Source: TMED26 sp002694075 (GTDB taxonomy: Bacteria > Pseudomonadota > Alphaproteobacteria > Thalassobaculales > Thalassobaculaceae). Taken from it: 20,747 nucleotides of DNA. Within the stretch, counting starts at the first letter, position 1; the number at the start of each line of letters is the position of its first letter. The stretch covers positions 1 through 20,747 of the forward strand of contig JAYYDT010000138.1 of the NCBI GenBank assembly GCA_036160575.1, in the 5' to 3' direction. The notes under the pieces were generated by a model. That model did not search any database, was not told the DNA's origin, and was given only the letters and a program-made list of their open reading frames with translations. The position numbers and the translations under genes were made by a program. This document shows positions 6,370-14,031 of this stretch, one piece after another.

Positions 6370-7530
6370 TCAAGGCGCGGTTAAAGCCTCGGCCATCGCC
6401 AATAACTGACCATCGCCGCCCGGCGGGCCGATCAGCGACAGGCCGACCGGCGCGCCGTCGACCGTGCCGGCCGGCAGCGAAACCTGCGGCAAGCCGGCCA
6501 GGCCGGCCGGACAAAGCAGTTCCAGGGCGGCGGTGCGAAAAGCGTCCAACTCGCCCTCGCCGGTGCTTTTCAAAGGCGCCGGCCCCGGGCTGGTCGGCAA
6601 CAGCAGAAAGCCATCGTCACCCAGCACGTCGATCAAATGAGTGGTGATCTCGAAACGGCGGGCGGCGGCGGCCGCGAAGGCGGCGTCGGTGATGCCGGCG
6701 GCCATCGCGAAACGTTCCTTGACGCCAGGGCCGAAGGCCGGGTTGGCGGCGGTCACCCAATCGCCGTGGACACGCCAAATCTCGCCCGCTTGATGGACGC
6801 GGAAACATTCCCGCCAGGCGCTGAGATCGGCCGCCAAAGTGATGTCGTGGGCGGCGCCAAAGCGCGCTTGCGCGGCCGCGACCCCGCCGGCCAAAGCGTC
6901 CCCGGTGGCCGCGCCGGCGCGCGCGAATGCGTCGCTGGCCCGCAGCAAGCGCGGACGCGCCGGCAATGTCGCCGTCATGCCATAGGCCGCCCCAACGCGC
7001 GCGAAAATGGCGCCGTCGCGGGCGAACCACCCGGCGGTATCGAAACTTGGCGCCAGCGGCATGGCCAGATCCAGATCAATCGCCCCATGGCTGGTGCGGA
7101 TGCCCAGCACCCCGCAAAACGAGGCCGGCAGCCGCACCGAGCCGCCGGTGTCGCTGCCCAGCGCGAAATCGACCAGGCCGGCGGCGGCGGCGGCGACCGA
7201 GCCGGAGGAGGAGCCCCCCGGCACCCGGTCGGGCGCGGCGCTGTTCAGGGGGGTCCCATAATGGGCGTTGACCCCCATCAAGCTGTAGGCGATTTCATCG
7301 GTGTGGGTTTTGCCGACCAACCGACCGCCGGCGTCGAGCAAGGCGGCCACCGCCGGCGCCGTGGCCGCCGCCGGCGGCGCCGCGGCGGCCTTGTCGGGGC
7401 TGCCACAGCCGGTAATGTGACCGGCCACATCGAAGAGATCCTTGGCGCCGAAGGTGAGCCCACGCAAGACGCCGTCGGTGGCGCCATCCAGGGTGAACAT
7501 GTCGATAAAGGCATTGGCCGTGTCGCGCAT
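6370..7530 (-). CDS. Amidase-signature (AS) family hydrolase, short form
   Basis: This 386-residue amidase carries the Ser-cisSer-Lys triad of the AS family: Lys30 in FGAKDLFDV, the cis-Ser Ser107 in PGGSSSGS (104-111), and nucleophile Ser131 in GSDTGGSVRLP (125-135). The 24-residue distance between the two serines matches other AS enzymes. GKTHTDEIAYSL (73-84) and the LAPSFDTAGWFAR stretch (159-171) are characteristic of the short AtzE/indoleacetamide-hydrolase-like subgroup, whose members are usually near 390-430 residues, so it is not truncated. It hydrolyses a carboxamide to acid plus ammonia or amine in the cytoplasm; substrate unknown. No gatB or gatC gene is nearby, which argues against a tRNA amidotransferase role. 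CTGGAG just upstream of 7530 supports the start. It is divergent from the DUF1684 gene. Confidence 0.9.
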   Translation of the reverse strand: MRDTANAFIDMFTLDGATDGVLRGLTFGAKDLFDVAGHITGCGSPDKAAAAPPAAATAPAVAALLDAGGRLVGKTHTDEIAYSLMGVNAHYGTPLNSAAPDRVPGGSSSGSVAAAAAGLVDFALGSDTGGSVRLPASFCGVLGIRTSHGAIDLDLAMPLAPSFDTAGWFARDGAIFARVGAAYGMTATLPARPRLLRASDAFARAGAATGDALAGGVAAAQARFGAAHDITLAADLSAWRECFRVHQAGEIWRVHGDWVTAANPAFGPGVKERFAMAAGITDAAFAAAAARRFEITTHLIDVLGDDGFLLLPTSPGPAPLKSTGEGELDAFRTAALELLCPAGLAGLPQVSLPAGTVDGAPVGLSLIGPPGGDGQLLAMAEALTAP

Positions 7531-7601
7531 CGCGAGATCTCCAGGTTGAGAGCGCCGGGTGACCCGCGGCCGCCCGGGCTATGGCTTAGCATGAGTCATC
7601 C

Positions 7602-7613
7602 GCTTCGCGAAGC
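7602..7613. promoter_or_regulatory. 12-bp perfect palindrome, possible operator
   Basis: GCTTCGCGAAGC is a perfect palindrome in the middle of the 178-base divergent region between the amidase and the DUF1684 gene. A regulator dimer could bind here, but no regulator gene is in the window and short GC-rich palindromes are common in this sequence, so this is speculative. Confidence 0.2.
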
Positions 7614-7708
7614 CACGCGACACCTCCTTCCTGCGGTCGGCCGTGCTAGGGTCTCTCGCGCCGCCGCGCCCGAGGCGGGCCGGCGCCACGACAGCCCGGG
7701 AGAGGCCC

Positions 7709-8308
7709 ATGACCGAATTGGAGATCGCTGACTGGCGACGGCGCGTCAACGCCCTCTACGCCGAAATCCGGCGCCTCGGCGCGGCCGCGGGGTGGCGCCG
7801 CGCGTGGCAGCATTGGCGGGACACCCGGCGCGATTTGTTCCGCGACCACCCGGCGAGCCCACACCCAGACGGCACGGCGCCAGCGTTGTTCGACTATGAT
7901 CCGGCGTGGGCGCTCAGCGCCGCCCTGCGCCCTTTCGACAGGGCGCCGCCGGCGCACCGCCTGGATACCGGCGCCGATGGGGAAACAGTTCTCGTGCCGC
8001 TCGGCCGGACCGACGGATTGGCGCCGGCCCTTGGCCAGGAATTGACGGTCTATTGGCTGGCCGGTTATGGCGGCGGTCTCTTTCTGCCGTTCCGCGACGG
8101 CGGCGCGGCGACCTATGGCGGCGGGCGTTATCTCCTAGACAGCCGCAAGGGTGCCGATCTTGGCACCGTGGCCGACGGCCGCCTGATCCTCGATTTCAAT
8201 TTCGCCTTCAACCCATCCTGCGCCTACGACCCGACCTGGGTCTGTCCGCTGGCGCCGGCCGAGAACCGGGTCGCCCGGCCGGTGCCGGCCGGCGAGCGGG
8301 CACCTTAA
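7709..8308 (+). CDS. DUF1684 family protein
   Basis: This is a 199-residue protein of the DUF1684 family, whose function I do not know. Recognition rests on the C-terminal half: LFLPFRDGGAATYGGGRY (124-141) and LDFNFAFNPSCAYDPTWVCP (161-180) followed by LAPAENRV are the conserved signature blocks. The N-terminal third is Arg/Trp-rich and helical (DWRRRVNALYAEIRRL; RDTRRDLFRDHPASP). No signal peptide or membrane segment is visible, so it should be cytoplasmic. Two cysteines (171 and 179) lie in the last conserved block. GGGAGAGG upstream fixes the ATG at 7709. A TGC-TAGGGT sequence at 7644-7652 could be an extended -10 box without a good -35. The gene ends by overlapping the stop of the convergent amidase by 4 bases. 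Confidence 0.85.
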   Translation: MTELEIADWRRRVNALYAEIRRLGAAAGWRRAWQHWRDTRRDLFRDHPASPHPDGTAPALFDYDPAWALSAALRPFDRAPPAHRLDTGADGETVLVPLGRTDGLAPALGQELTVYWLAGYGGGLFLPFRDGGAATYGGGRYLLDSRKGADLGTVADGRLILDFNFAFNPSCAYDPTWVCPLAPAENRVARPVPAGERAP

Positions 8309-9741
8309 ACGGCCACGCCCTGGCGCCGCCAAAGCTCGTGGACGGCCACCCCGTTTGCGCGTTCCAGCACCTCGGCCGCGTCCAATGCCAGGTCCTCGCG
8401 GAAGCGACGGGCGATGATCTGCACCGACATCGGGAAGGCGCCGGCGAAACCGGCCGGCGCGATGGCCGACGGCAGGCCGAGGAAGTTCATGGTCCAACTG
8501 TACAGGGCGGAATCGAAAATATCGCGCACCGCCGCCGGACCGCGGGTATCCTCGTCCCAGTCGTAGCCCGGGCGCATCATAAACGGCGACAGGACCAGCG
8601 GATATTCCTCGGCAAACAAGTTCCAGGCGCGCGCGTGGGCGGTCCGCCGGGCCATGGCGTGGAGCAGGTCTTCGGCGCCATAGGCGTGGTAAAGCTCATA
8701 ATAGGCGTCGAAGATCTGTTGAATCACCGGGCTGCCGTGGCGGTGGATGGCGTCGCCTAAAAACATGCGGCAATCGCCGAATAGGCTGGCCAGGGCGTCA
8801 TTGGCCAGCGCCTCGGTCATCGGCGGCGCGACCTCCTCCACCCGATAGCCAGCCGCCGCCAAGGTCTCGGCCGCGCGATCCAGGGCGTCGGTCACCGCCG
8901 GGTCGATGGCGTAGCCATTGGTTGCCCGCGCTACCGCCACCTTGATCGGCGGGTTGAGCGCCGGGCCGTCGAACGGCACCGGCGCCTGCCAGGGGTCGCG
9001 CGGATCGGGCGCCGCCAGCACCCGGGTCCCCAAGCGCACATCGCGCATTTCACGAGCGATCACCCCCTGCGTCGACATCATTTGCGCCAACAAAGAGCGC
9101 TCGGCCGGCGCCGACGGGTTATAGGCCGGCACCCGCCCAAAGGTTGGCCGGATCGTCGCCAAGCCGCACATGAAAGCCGGAAAACGTAGCGAGCCGCCAA
9201 TGTCATTGCCATGGGCCAAAGGGCCAAATCCAGCGGCCAGGGCGGCCGACGCGCCACCCGAGGAGCCGCCCGGCGAGCGCGCGTCATCCCATGGGTTCAA
9301 GGTCCGCCCATGCAACGGATTGTCGGTGGTCGCGCGGAACGAAAACTCCGGCGTGTTGGTGCGGCCAATAACAATCGCGCCGGCGTTTTTCAGATTTCGC
9401 ACAATCGGCGCGTCGTCGGGCGCGATCACGTCCTTAAAGGCGGACACGCCATTGGTGGTGGCGTGGCCGGTTTGGTCGACATTGACCTTGATGGTCACCG
9501 GCACGCCATGGAGCGGGCCAAGCGGGCCGTGGGCGGCGAAATGATCGTCATATTGGCGGGCGGTTTCCTTCGCCGACCGGCTCAAATCCTCGACAATCGC
9601 GTTGAGGCGCGGATTTTCCGCCTGCACGCGGTCGATCACCGCGCCGACCGCCTCGTCGGCGCTGACGTCGCCGGCGCGGATCGCCCCGGCCAAATCGCAG
9701 GCGCTCCATTGCCAGAGCGGGGCGGCGGGTGTAGGCGACAT
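8305..9741 (-). CDS. Amidase-signature (AS) family hydrolase, long form
   Basis: This 478-residue amidase has the AS catalytic triad with spacing like that of FAAH: Lys85 (PVTIKVNVD), cis-Ser160 (SPGGSSGGAS) and nucleophile Ser184 (GNDIGGSLRFP). LHGVPVTIK and GRTNTPEF are standard AS blocks before the triad. Length is normal for GatA-like stand-alone amidases. The substrate cannot be read; it would release ammonia or an amine from an amide in the cytoplasm. Reading is open further upstream, but the ATG at 9741 is chosen because AAGGAGAA lies directly before it and the AS domain starts soon after. The gene follows the gamma-glutamyltransferase by 37 bases and is probably in the same transcript, which suggests sequential amide cleavage. 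It differs clearly from the shorter amidase at 6370-7530. Confidence 0.92.
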   Translation of the reverse strand: MSPTPAAPLWQWSACDLAGAIRAGDVSADEAVGAVIDRVQAENPRLNAIVEDLSRSAKETARQYDDHFAAHGPLGPLHGVPVTIKVNVDQTGHATTNGVSAFKDVIAPDDAPIVRNLKNAGAIVIGRTNTPEFSFRATTDNPLHGRTLNPWDDARSPGGSSGGASAALAAGFGPLAHGNDIGGSLRFPAFMCGLATIRPTFGRVPAYNPSAPAERSLLAQMMSTQGVIAREMRDVRLGTRVLAAPDPRDPWQAPVPFDGPALNPPIKVAVARATNGYAIDPAVTDALDRAAETLAAAGYRVEEVAPPMTEALANDALASLFGDCRMFLGDAIHRHGSPVIQQIFDAYYELYHAYGAEDLLHAMARRTAHARAWNLFAEEYPLVLSPFMMRPGYDWDEDTRGPAAVRDIFDSALYSWTMNFLGLPSAIAPAGFAGAFPMSVQIIARRFREDLALDAAEVLERANGVAVHELWRRQGVAV

Positions 9742-9778
9742 CGATGCTTCTCCTTTTACAGCGGGGCGGGGCGCCGCC

Positions 9779-11386
9779 TCACACGGCGACGGCGATCCCA
9801 TCATGGCCGGGGTCGGCGCCGCCCTGCCATGTGCCATTGTCGATCTTAATGCCGTGAACGGCCGCGAAACCAAAGGTCTGGGCGCTGCGCACGACGGTGT
9901 AGCCGGCGGCTTCCAACGGCCGCGTGGTCTGCCGCGAAATTCGGTTGCTGACATCGATCAGATTGCTGGTCGCCGAGAAACGCGGGGCCGACACCGCCTC
10001 GACCATGGACATGTCGAAATCGATGACATTGAGGATCGCCTGCAACACGCCCATGGCGATCTGCGTGCCGCCGGGCGCGCCAATCACCAAATAGGGGGCG
10101 CCGTCGCGGAACAGGATCGACGGACACAGTGACGAGAAACGCCCTTTGCCGGGCGCGACCGAGTCGGCGCCGCCCGGGCGCGGGTCGAAGACGCCCATGC
10201 AGCCGTTGTACATAAAGCCGAGGCCGGGCGAGATAACCCCCGACGGCATGCCGAGGGAATGAGTCATCGAGACCGCGTTGCCGGCCTCGTCAACCACCGA
10301 GATATGGGTCGTGTCTTTCGGCTCCGGCGCGCCTTTCAAGCGCGTCACCTCGGCGATTTCACCGGCCCGAATGGCCGCCGCCATTTCGGCGGCATAGGCC
10401 TTGTCGGTCAAGCGGTCGACCGGCACGTCGACAAACGCCGGGTCGCCGACGAACAAATCCTTGTCACGAGTCGCCCGCTTCATCGCCTCGGCCACCACCC
10501 GCAGGTAGTCGCCGCTGTTGTGGCCGAGAGCGGCGAGGTCGAAATTCTCCAGCGTGTTGAGCATTTCCAACAACATGACACCGCCGCCCGGCGGCTGGTT
10601 GGTGGCCACCTCGAAACCGCGATAACTGCCGCGCAGCGGATCGCAATGGCGGGTTCGGTAGTCGCGGAGATCGGCGGCCGACAGCAACGCGCCATTGGCG
10701 GCCATGTCGCGGGCGATCTCCTCGGCGATCTCACCAGTGTAAAAAGTCTCGGCGCCGTCATGGGCGATGCGTGTCAAGGTGCGCGCCAGATCGGGATTGG
10801 TGATCCAGGCGCCGACCTCTTTCGGGCGGCCGTCGCTCTGGCAATAAAGGTCGCGGCCGCTGGCCGAAAAGGCCAAACGCTCGGGGTTCGGCACGCGCCC
10901 GAATTGCTCGCGGATCGACCACCAGAAATAAACGTGCGGCCGCACCGCCCAGCCGTTGGTGGCGTAGTCGATGGCCGGTTGAACCACCGTTTTCCACGGC
11001 AACACGCCATGGGCGCCATGCGCCTCGGCATAAGCCTTCAAGCTGCCCGGCGCGGTGATCGATTGATAGCCAAGGTCATTCACGCGGTCTTTCAGAATGA
11101 AGCCGAACCCGTCACGCGTCTCGCCCTCGATCAGATCGGCCCACATATCCGGCGTCGCCGCCTGCGGGGCACGGCCGTGGAAATCGATAAAGCCGTGGGT
11201 GTCGCTGCCCGGCAGATACAAGTGCATGCTGCCGAAACCGGCGATGCCGCACATCAACGGGTCAACCACCCCCTGCACCAAGGCGCAGGCGATGGCGGCG
11301 TCGACCGCGTTGCCGCCCTGCGATAAAATATCGGCGCCGGCGTCGGCGGCCTCCGGCTGTGGGCAACAAATCATGCCATGGGTCAT
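9779..11386 (-). CDS. Gamma-glutamyltransferase/hydrolase (GGT, Ntn hydrolase), no signal peptide
   Basis: This 535-residue GGT-family protein should self-cleave before Thr359 in KDTTHISVVD, matching the TTHYSVVD start of the E. coli GGT small subunit (Thr391). GGNAVDAAIA (24-33), Arg72 (the substrate-carboxylate Arg position), NQPPGGGV (263-270) and GAPGGTQI near the C-terminus are family blocks. GGTs move or hydrolyse a gamma-glutamyl group from glutathione or other gamma-glutamyl amides; some relatives act as acylases. Most bacterial GGTs are periplasmic, but from the ATG at 11386 (with GGGGAG upstream) this one lacks a signal peptide and looks cytoplasmic. Extending the frame to 11596 would add 70 poorly structured residues. 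It is the first gene of a probable operon with the downstream amidase. It may cleave a gamma-glutamylated or N-acyl metabolite and not glutathione. Confidence 0.9.
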   Translation of the reverse strand: MTHGMICCPQPEAADAGADILSQGGNAVDAAIACALVQGVVDPLMCGIAGFGSMHLYLPGSDTHGFIDFHGRAPQAATPDMWADLIEGETRDGFGFILKDRVNDLGYQSITAPGSLKAYAEAHGAHGVLPWKTVVQPAIDYATNGWAVRPHVYFWWSIREQFGRVPNPERLAFSASGRDLYCQSDGRPKEVGAWITNPDLARTLTRIAHDGAETFYTGEIAEEIARDMAANGALLSAADLRDYRTRHCDPLRGSYRGFEVATNQPPGGGVMLLEMLNTLENFDLAALGHNSGDYLRVVAEAMKRATRDKDLFVGDPAFVDVPVDRLTDKAYAAEMAAAIRAGEIAEVTRLKGAPEPKDTTHISVVDEAGNAVSMTHSLGMPSGVISPGLGFMYNGCMGVFDPRPGGADSVAPGKGRFSSLCPSILFRDGAPYLVIGAPGGTQIAMGVLQAILNVIDFDMSMVEAVSAPRFSATSNLIDVSNRISRQTTRPLEAAGYTVVRSAQTFGFAAVHGIKIDNGTWQGGADPGHDGIAVAV

Positions 11387-11419
11387 TTCACCCGCTCCCC
11401 CCTCATTGGCTTTGTCGCC

Positions 11420-11448
11420 ATCTTGACCGCAGCCGGCCGCCACGGCAA
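11420..11448 (-). promoter_or_regulatory. Possible promoter for the GGT-amidase operon
   Basis: On the minus strand TTGCCG (11448-11443) is separated by 17 bases from CAAGAT (11425-11420), about 34 bases before the ATG at 11386. The -10 match is moderate. Confidence 0.35.
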
Positions 11449-11458
11449 GCGGCGCCAG

Positions 11459-11487
11459 TTGCCGGATGTCGCCGGAAGCTTTACGGT
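11459..11487 (+). promoter_or_regulatory. Possible promoter for the M20-to-TauD operon
   Basis: TTGCCG (11459-11464) is followed after 17 bases by TACGGT (11482-11487), about 40 bases before the ATG at 11527. It is divergent from the minus-strand candidate at 11420-11448, so both operons could share upstream control. Confidence 0.4.
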
Positions 11488-11526
11488 CATGCGAGATAAG
11501 CGCGGCGAGCGAAGGGAGCGAGAGCG

Positions 11527-12702
11527 ATGGCGCCATCACCGGTAAGCACGCAAGATTGCATCGACATGCTGGGACGGCTGGTCGCCTATGACACAACCTC
11601 GGCGCTGTCCAATCTGGCCTTGATCGAAGATGTGCGCGAACAACTGGCGGCGCTTGGCGTCGAGGTGCGCTTGACCCACAACACGGCCGGCGACAAGGCC
11701 AATCTGTGGGCCACCATCGGCCCCGCCGACCGCGGCGGCATCGTGCTGTCGGGTCATACCGACGTCGTGCCGGTGGCCGGTCAGGACTGGACCAGCGATC
11801 CGTTCACCATGGTCGAGCGGGACGGGTTGCTGTATGGCCGCGGCACCTCGGACATGAAAGCGTTCATCGCCATCGCCCTGGCCTATGCCGGCGAGATGGT
11901 CACGCGCGACCTAAAAATACCGATCCATTTCGCCTTTTCCTATGACGAGGAAATCGGCTGCCTGGGGGTCTCCGGCCTGATCCAAGACATCGCCGCCAAC
12001 CTGCCCTTGCCGCGCGCGGTGATCGTCGGCGAACCGACCGAAATGCAGTTGATCGGCGGTAACAAGGGCAGCCGCAGCTTCACCGCCATCGTGCGCGGCG
12101 TGCCGGGCCATTCGAGCGAGCCGGACCGCGGCGCCAACGCCATCATCGGGGCGTCCCGCCTGGTCGCCTTCCTGGACGATTACCAACAGGAATTGCGCGC
12201 CAACGCCGACCCCGACTGTCCCTTCGACCCGCCCTACACGACCTTTGACATCGGTCTCATCAACGGCGGCACGGCGGCCAATATCATCCCTGGCGAATGC
12301 CGCGTCACCTGGGGCTTCCGCATGCTGCCCACCGACGACTCCGACGCCATCGAGGCGCGGGTGCGCGCCCACGCCGCCGAGCACATCGACCCGTGGATGA
12401 AAAAAATCGCCCCCGAGGCGGGCGTCGAGATTATCCGCCGCAACGAGGTGCCGCCGTTGATTCCCGACACCGATTCACCGGCCGAACAAATCATTCGCCA
12501 TCTGACCGGGCTCAACCAATCGGGTGTGGTCGCCTATGGCACCGAGGCCGGCCATTTCCAACAAGCCGGCATCCCGGGGGTGATTTTCGGCCCCGGCAGC
12601 ATCAAACAAGCCCACCAACCGGACGAATTCATCGCCATTTCGCAGATCGACCAATGCCGCCGTTTCATGGGTGATTTGATCGCCTGGGCGGAACGCGGTT
12701 AA
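11527..12702 (+). CDS. ArgE-like M20 deacylase (acetylornithine deacetylase family)
   Basis: This 391-residue M20 metallohydrolase has the full dinuclear zinc site: His77 and Asp79 (SGHTDVVP), Asp109 (RGTSDMKAF), the base Glu141 and ligand Glu142 (YDEEIGCLG), Glu169 (VGEPTEM) and His363 (KQAHQPDEF). The GPGSIKQAHQPDEF block (355-368) and GRGTSDMKAF closely resemble ArgE, and length is typical. ArgE-type enzymes remove an acetyl or other acyl group from the alpha-nitrogen of an amino acid in the cytoplasm. Because the gene is in a catabolic operon and not an arg cluster, the natural substrate may be another N-acyl amino acid. AAGGGAG upstream supports the start at 11527. The stop codon overlaps the ribosome-binding site of the following PLP decarboxylase gene, indicating tight co-expression. 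Confidence 0.9.
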   Translation: MAPSPVSTQDCIDMLGRLVAYDTTSALSNLALIEDVREQLAALGVEVRLTHNTAGDKANLWATIGPADRGGIVLSGHTDVVPVAGQDWTSDPFTMVERDGLLYGRGTSDMKAFIAIALAYAGEMVTRDLKIPIHFAFSYDEEIGCLGVSGLIQDIAANLPLPRAVIVGEPTEMQLIGGNKGSRSFTAIVRGVPGHSSEPDRGANAIIGASRLVAFLDDYQQELRANADPDCPFDPPYTTFDIGLINGGTAANIIPGECRVTWGFRMLPTDDSDAIEARVRAHAAEHIDPWMKKIAPEAGVEIIRRNEVPPLIPDTDSPAEQIIRHLTGLNQSGVVAYGTEAGHFQQAGIPGVIFGPGSIKQAHQPDEFIAISQIDQCRRFMGDLIAWAERG

Positions 12703-12705
12703 GGG
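12701..12705 (+). promoter_or_regulatory. Ribosome-binding site overlapping the ArgE-like stop codon
   Basis: AAGGG begins inside the TAA stop (12700-12702) of the M20 gene and lies only two bases before the GTG start at 12708. The spacing is shorter than usual, so efficient initiation may depend on ribosomes terminating on the upstream gene (translational coupling). Confidence 0.45.
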
Positions 12706-12707
12706 CC

Positions 12708-13940
12708 GTGCGCGACCCCGCCTTTGGCGCCGACCGCGCCGGCTTGAGCCAGGCCCTCGACGCCTTGATCGCGGCCCGCGGCGGCACCGCCGCGCCCGCC
12801 GGCGGCCTCGCCGATCTGCCCGCCACCCTGCCGGCGACCGGCCTGGCGCCGGCCCAGGTCCTCGACCTGCTGGCGCCGATCGTGTTGGCCGGCGCACGCG
12901 ACCTCGGCGCGCCCACCGCCTTCGCCCATATGGATCCGCCGACGCCGTGGCTGACCTGGGCGATGGGGCTGTGGACCAAGGCCTATAACCAAAATCTGCT
13001 GCATCCCGATGTGGCGCCGGTGGCGCGCGACTTGGAAAGCCGGGTGATCGACTGGTTGGCGCCGCTGTTCGGCATGGATGGTGGCCATTTGACCGCCGGT
13101 TCGACCCTGGCCAATTTGACGGCCCTTTGGGCGGCCCGCGATTTGGCCGGGGTGACTACCGTCGCGGCCAGCGCGGACGCCCATCTGTCGATCGCCAAAT
13201 CGGCCCATCTCCTGGGCCTGGAGTTCATCGCCGTGCCGGTCGACGCGCGCGCCGCCCTGGCGGTTGACGCTCTGCCCCAGGATCTGACCCGCACCGCCCT
13301 GGTGCTGACCGCCGGCACCACCGCCACCGGCGCGATTGACGATTTAGGGTTGATCGGGCGAGCGGCGTGGAGCCATATCGACGCCGCCTGGGCCGGACCG
13401 CTGCGCCTATCGGCCCGCCACGGCGCCCTTTTGGACGGTATCGAGCGCGCCGATTCAATCGCCATTTCGCCGCATAAATGGCTGTTTCAGCCCAAGGATT
13501 GCGGCATGATCCTGTTCCGCGACAGCGCCGCCGCCCACGCCGCCGTCAGCTTCAACGGCGCCTATTTGGCGGCCCCCAATGTCGGCCTGCAAGGCTCGCG
13601 CGGGGCGTCGGCGGTGCCGTTGTTGGCCAGTCTGCTGGCCTGGGGGCGGGACGGCTTGGTCGACCGCCTGGACCGCACCATGGCCGCCGCCGCCGATTTG
13701 ACCGACCGCCTGGACGGCGACCCGCGCTGTCACTTGTGGCGGCGCCCGGAAAGCGCGATTGTCCTGTGGCGGCCGGCGGCGGTGGACAGCGCCGGTCTGC
13801 GCGCCCGCTTGCCGGTCGAGAGCGCCTCGCTCACCACCTTGGGCGACACCACCTATCTTCGCCATGTGGCGGCCAATCCCAACGCCGACGTCGATCAGGT
13901 GTGGGCGGCCATCGACCACGCCCTGGACGCGGACGCTTAG
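12708..13940 (+). CDS. PLP-dependent group II decarboxylase-like protein
   Basis: The 410-residue product is a fold-type I PLP enzyme of the group II amino-acid decarboxylase family. LTAGSTLANLTAL (128-140) is the phosphate-binding GGS/T region, His159 (DAHLSIAKSAH) should stack on the cofactor, HIDAAWAGP (223-231) gives Asp225 for the pyridine nitrogen, and SPHKWLFQP (254-262) contains the Schiff-base Lys257. It is shorter than typical family members (about 470-490). The region after the lysine (SFNGAYLAAPNVGLQGSRG) is compact, so the mobile loop that carries the catalytic Tyr in aromatic decarboxylases seems reduced. The reaction may therefore be decarboxylation or another PLP chemistry such as aldolase-type or decarboxylation-dependent deamination; this is inference. 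Start is GTG at 12708, five bases after the M20 gene. A role after N-deacylation is suggested by the context. Confidence 0.82.
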   Translation: MRDPAFGADRAGLSQALDALIAARGGTAAPAGGLADLPATLPATGLAPAQVLDLLAPIVLAGARDLGAPTAFAHMDPPTPWLTWAMGLWTKAYNQNLLHPDVAPVARDLESRVIDWLAPLFGMDGGHLTAGSTLANLTALWAARDLAGVTTVAASADAHLSIAKSAHLLGLEFIAVPVDARAALAVDALPQDLTRTALVLTAGTTATGAIDDLGLIGRAAWSHIDAAWAGPLRLSARHGALLDGIERADSIAISPHKWLFQPKDCGMILFRDSAAAHAAVSFNGAYLAAPNVGLQGSRGASAVPLLASLLAWGRDGLVDRLDRTMAAAADLTDRLDGDPRCHLWRRPESAIVLWRPAAVDSAGLRARLPVESASLTTLGDTTYLRHVAANPNADVDQVWAAIDHALDADA

Positions 13941-14031
13941 GCGCGCCGGCGAGGTCGCCACGACCCGAGGGTTTGCATCGCCCCCCGATTTTAGGCACCG
14001 TTACCGCAAAGAGGGAACGGGAGGCGCCAAC

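Noticed and set aside
6637..7731. Long plus-strand open frame opposite the short amidase
   Set aside because: It lies antisense to a gene with an intact catalytic triad, and its translation is Gly/Arg/Ala-rich without domain patterns. Such shadows are expected from GC-rich codon use.
9742..9954. 71-residue N-terminal extension of the long amidase
   Set aside because: It runs into the GGT coding end, is Pro/Arg-rich, and the ATG at 9741 has a near-perfect Shine-Dalgarno.
10259..11326. Long plus-strand open frame opposite the GGT gene
   Set aside because: It is antisense to a clear GGT, its composition is His/Arg/Gly-rich and low in protein-like pattern, and no ribosome-binding site or motif supports it.
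11387..11596. N-terminal extension of the GGT with a lipobox-like LAVAAGC stretch
   Set aside because: It overlaps the start of the divergent M20 gene, contains charged breaks instead of a proper signal, and the ATG at 11386 has its own ribosome-binding site. It is kept in mind only because most GGTs are exported.
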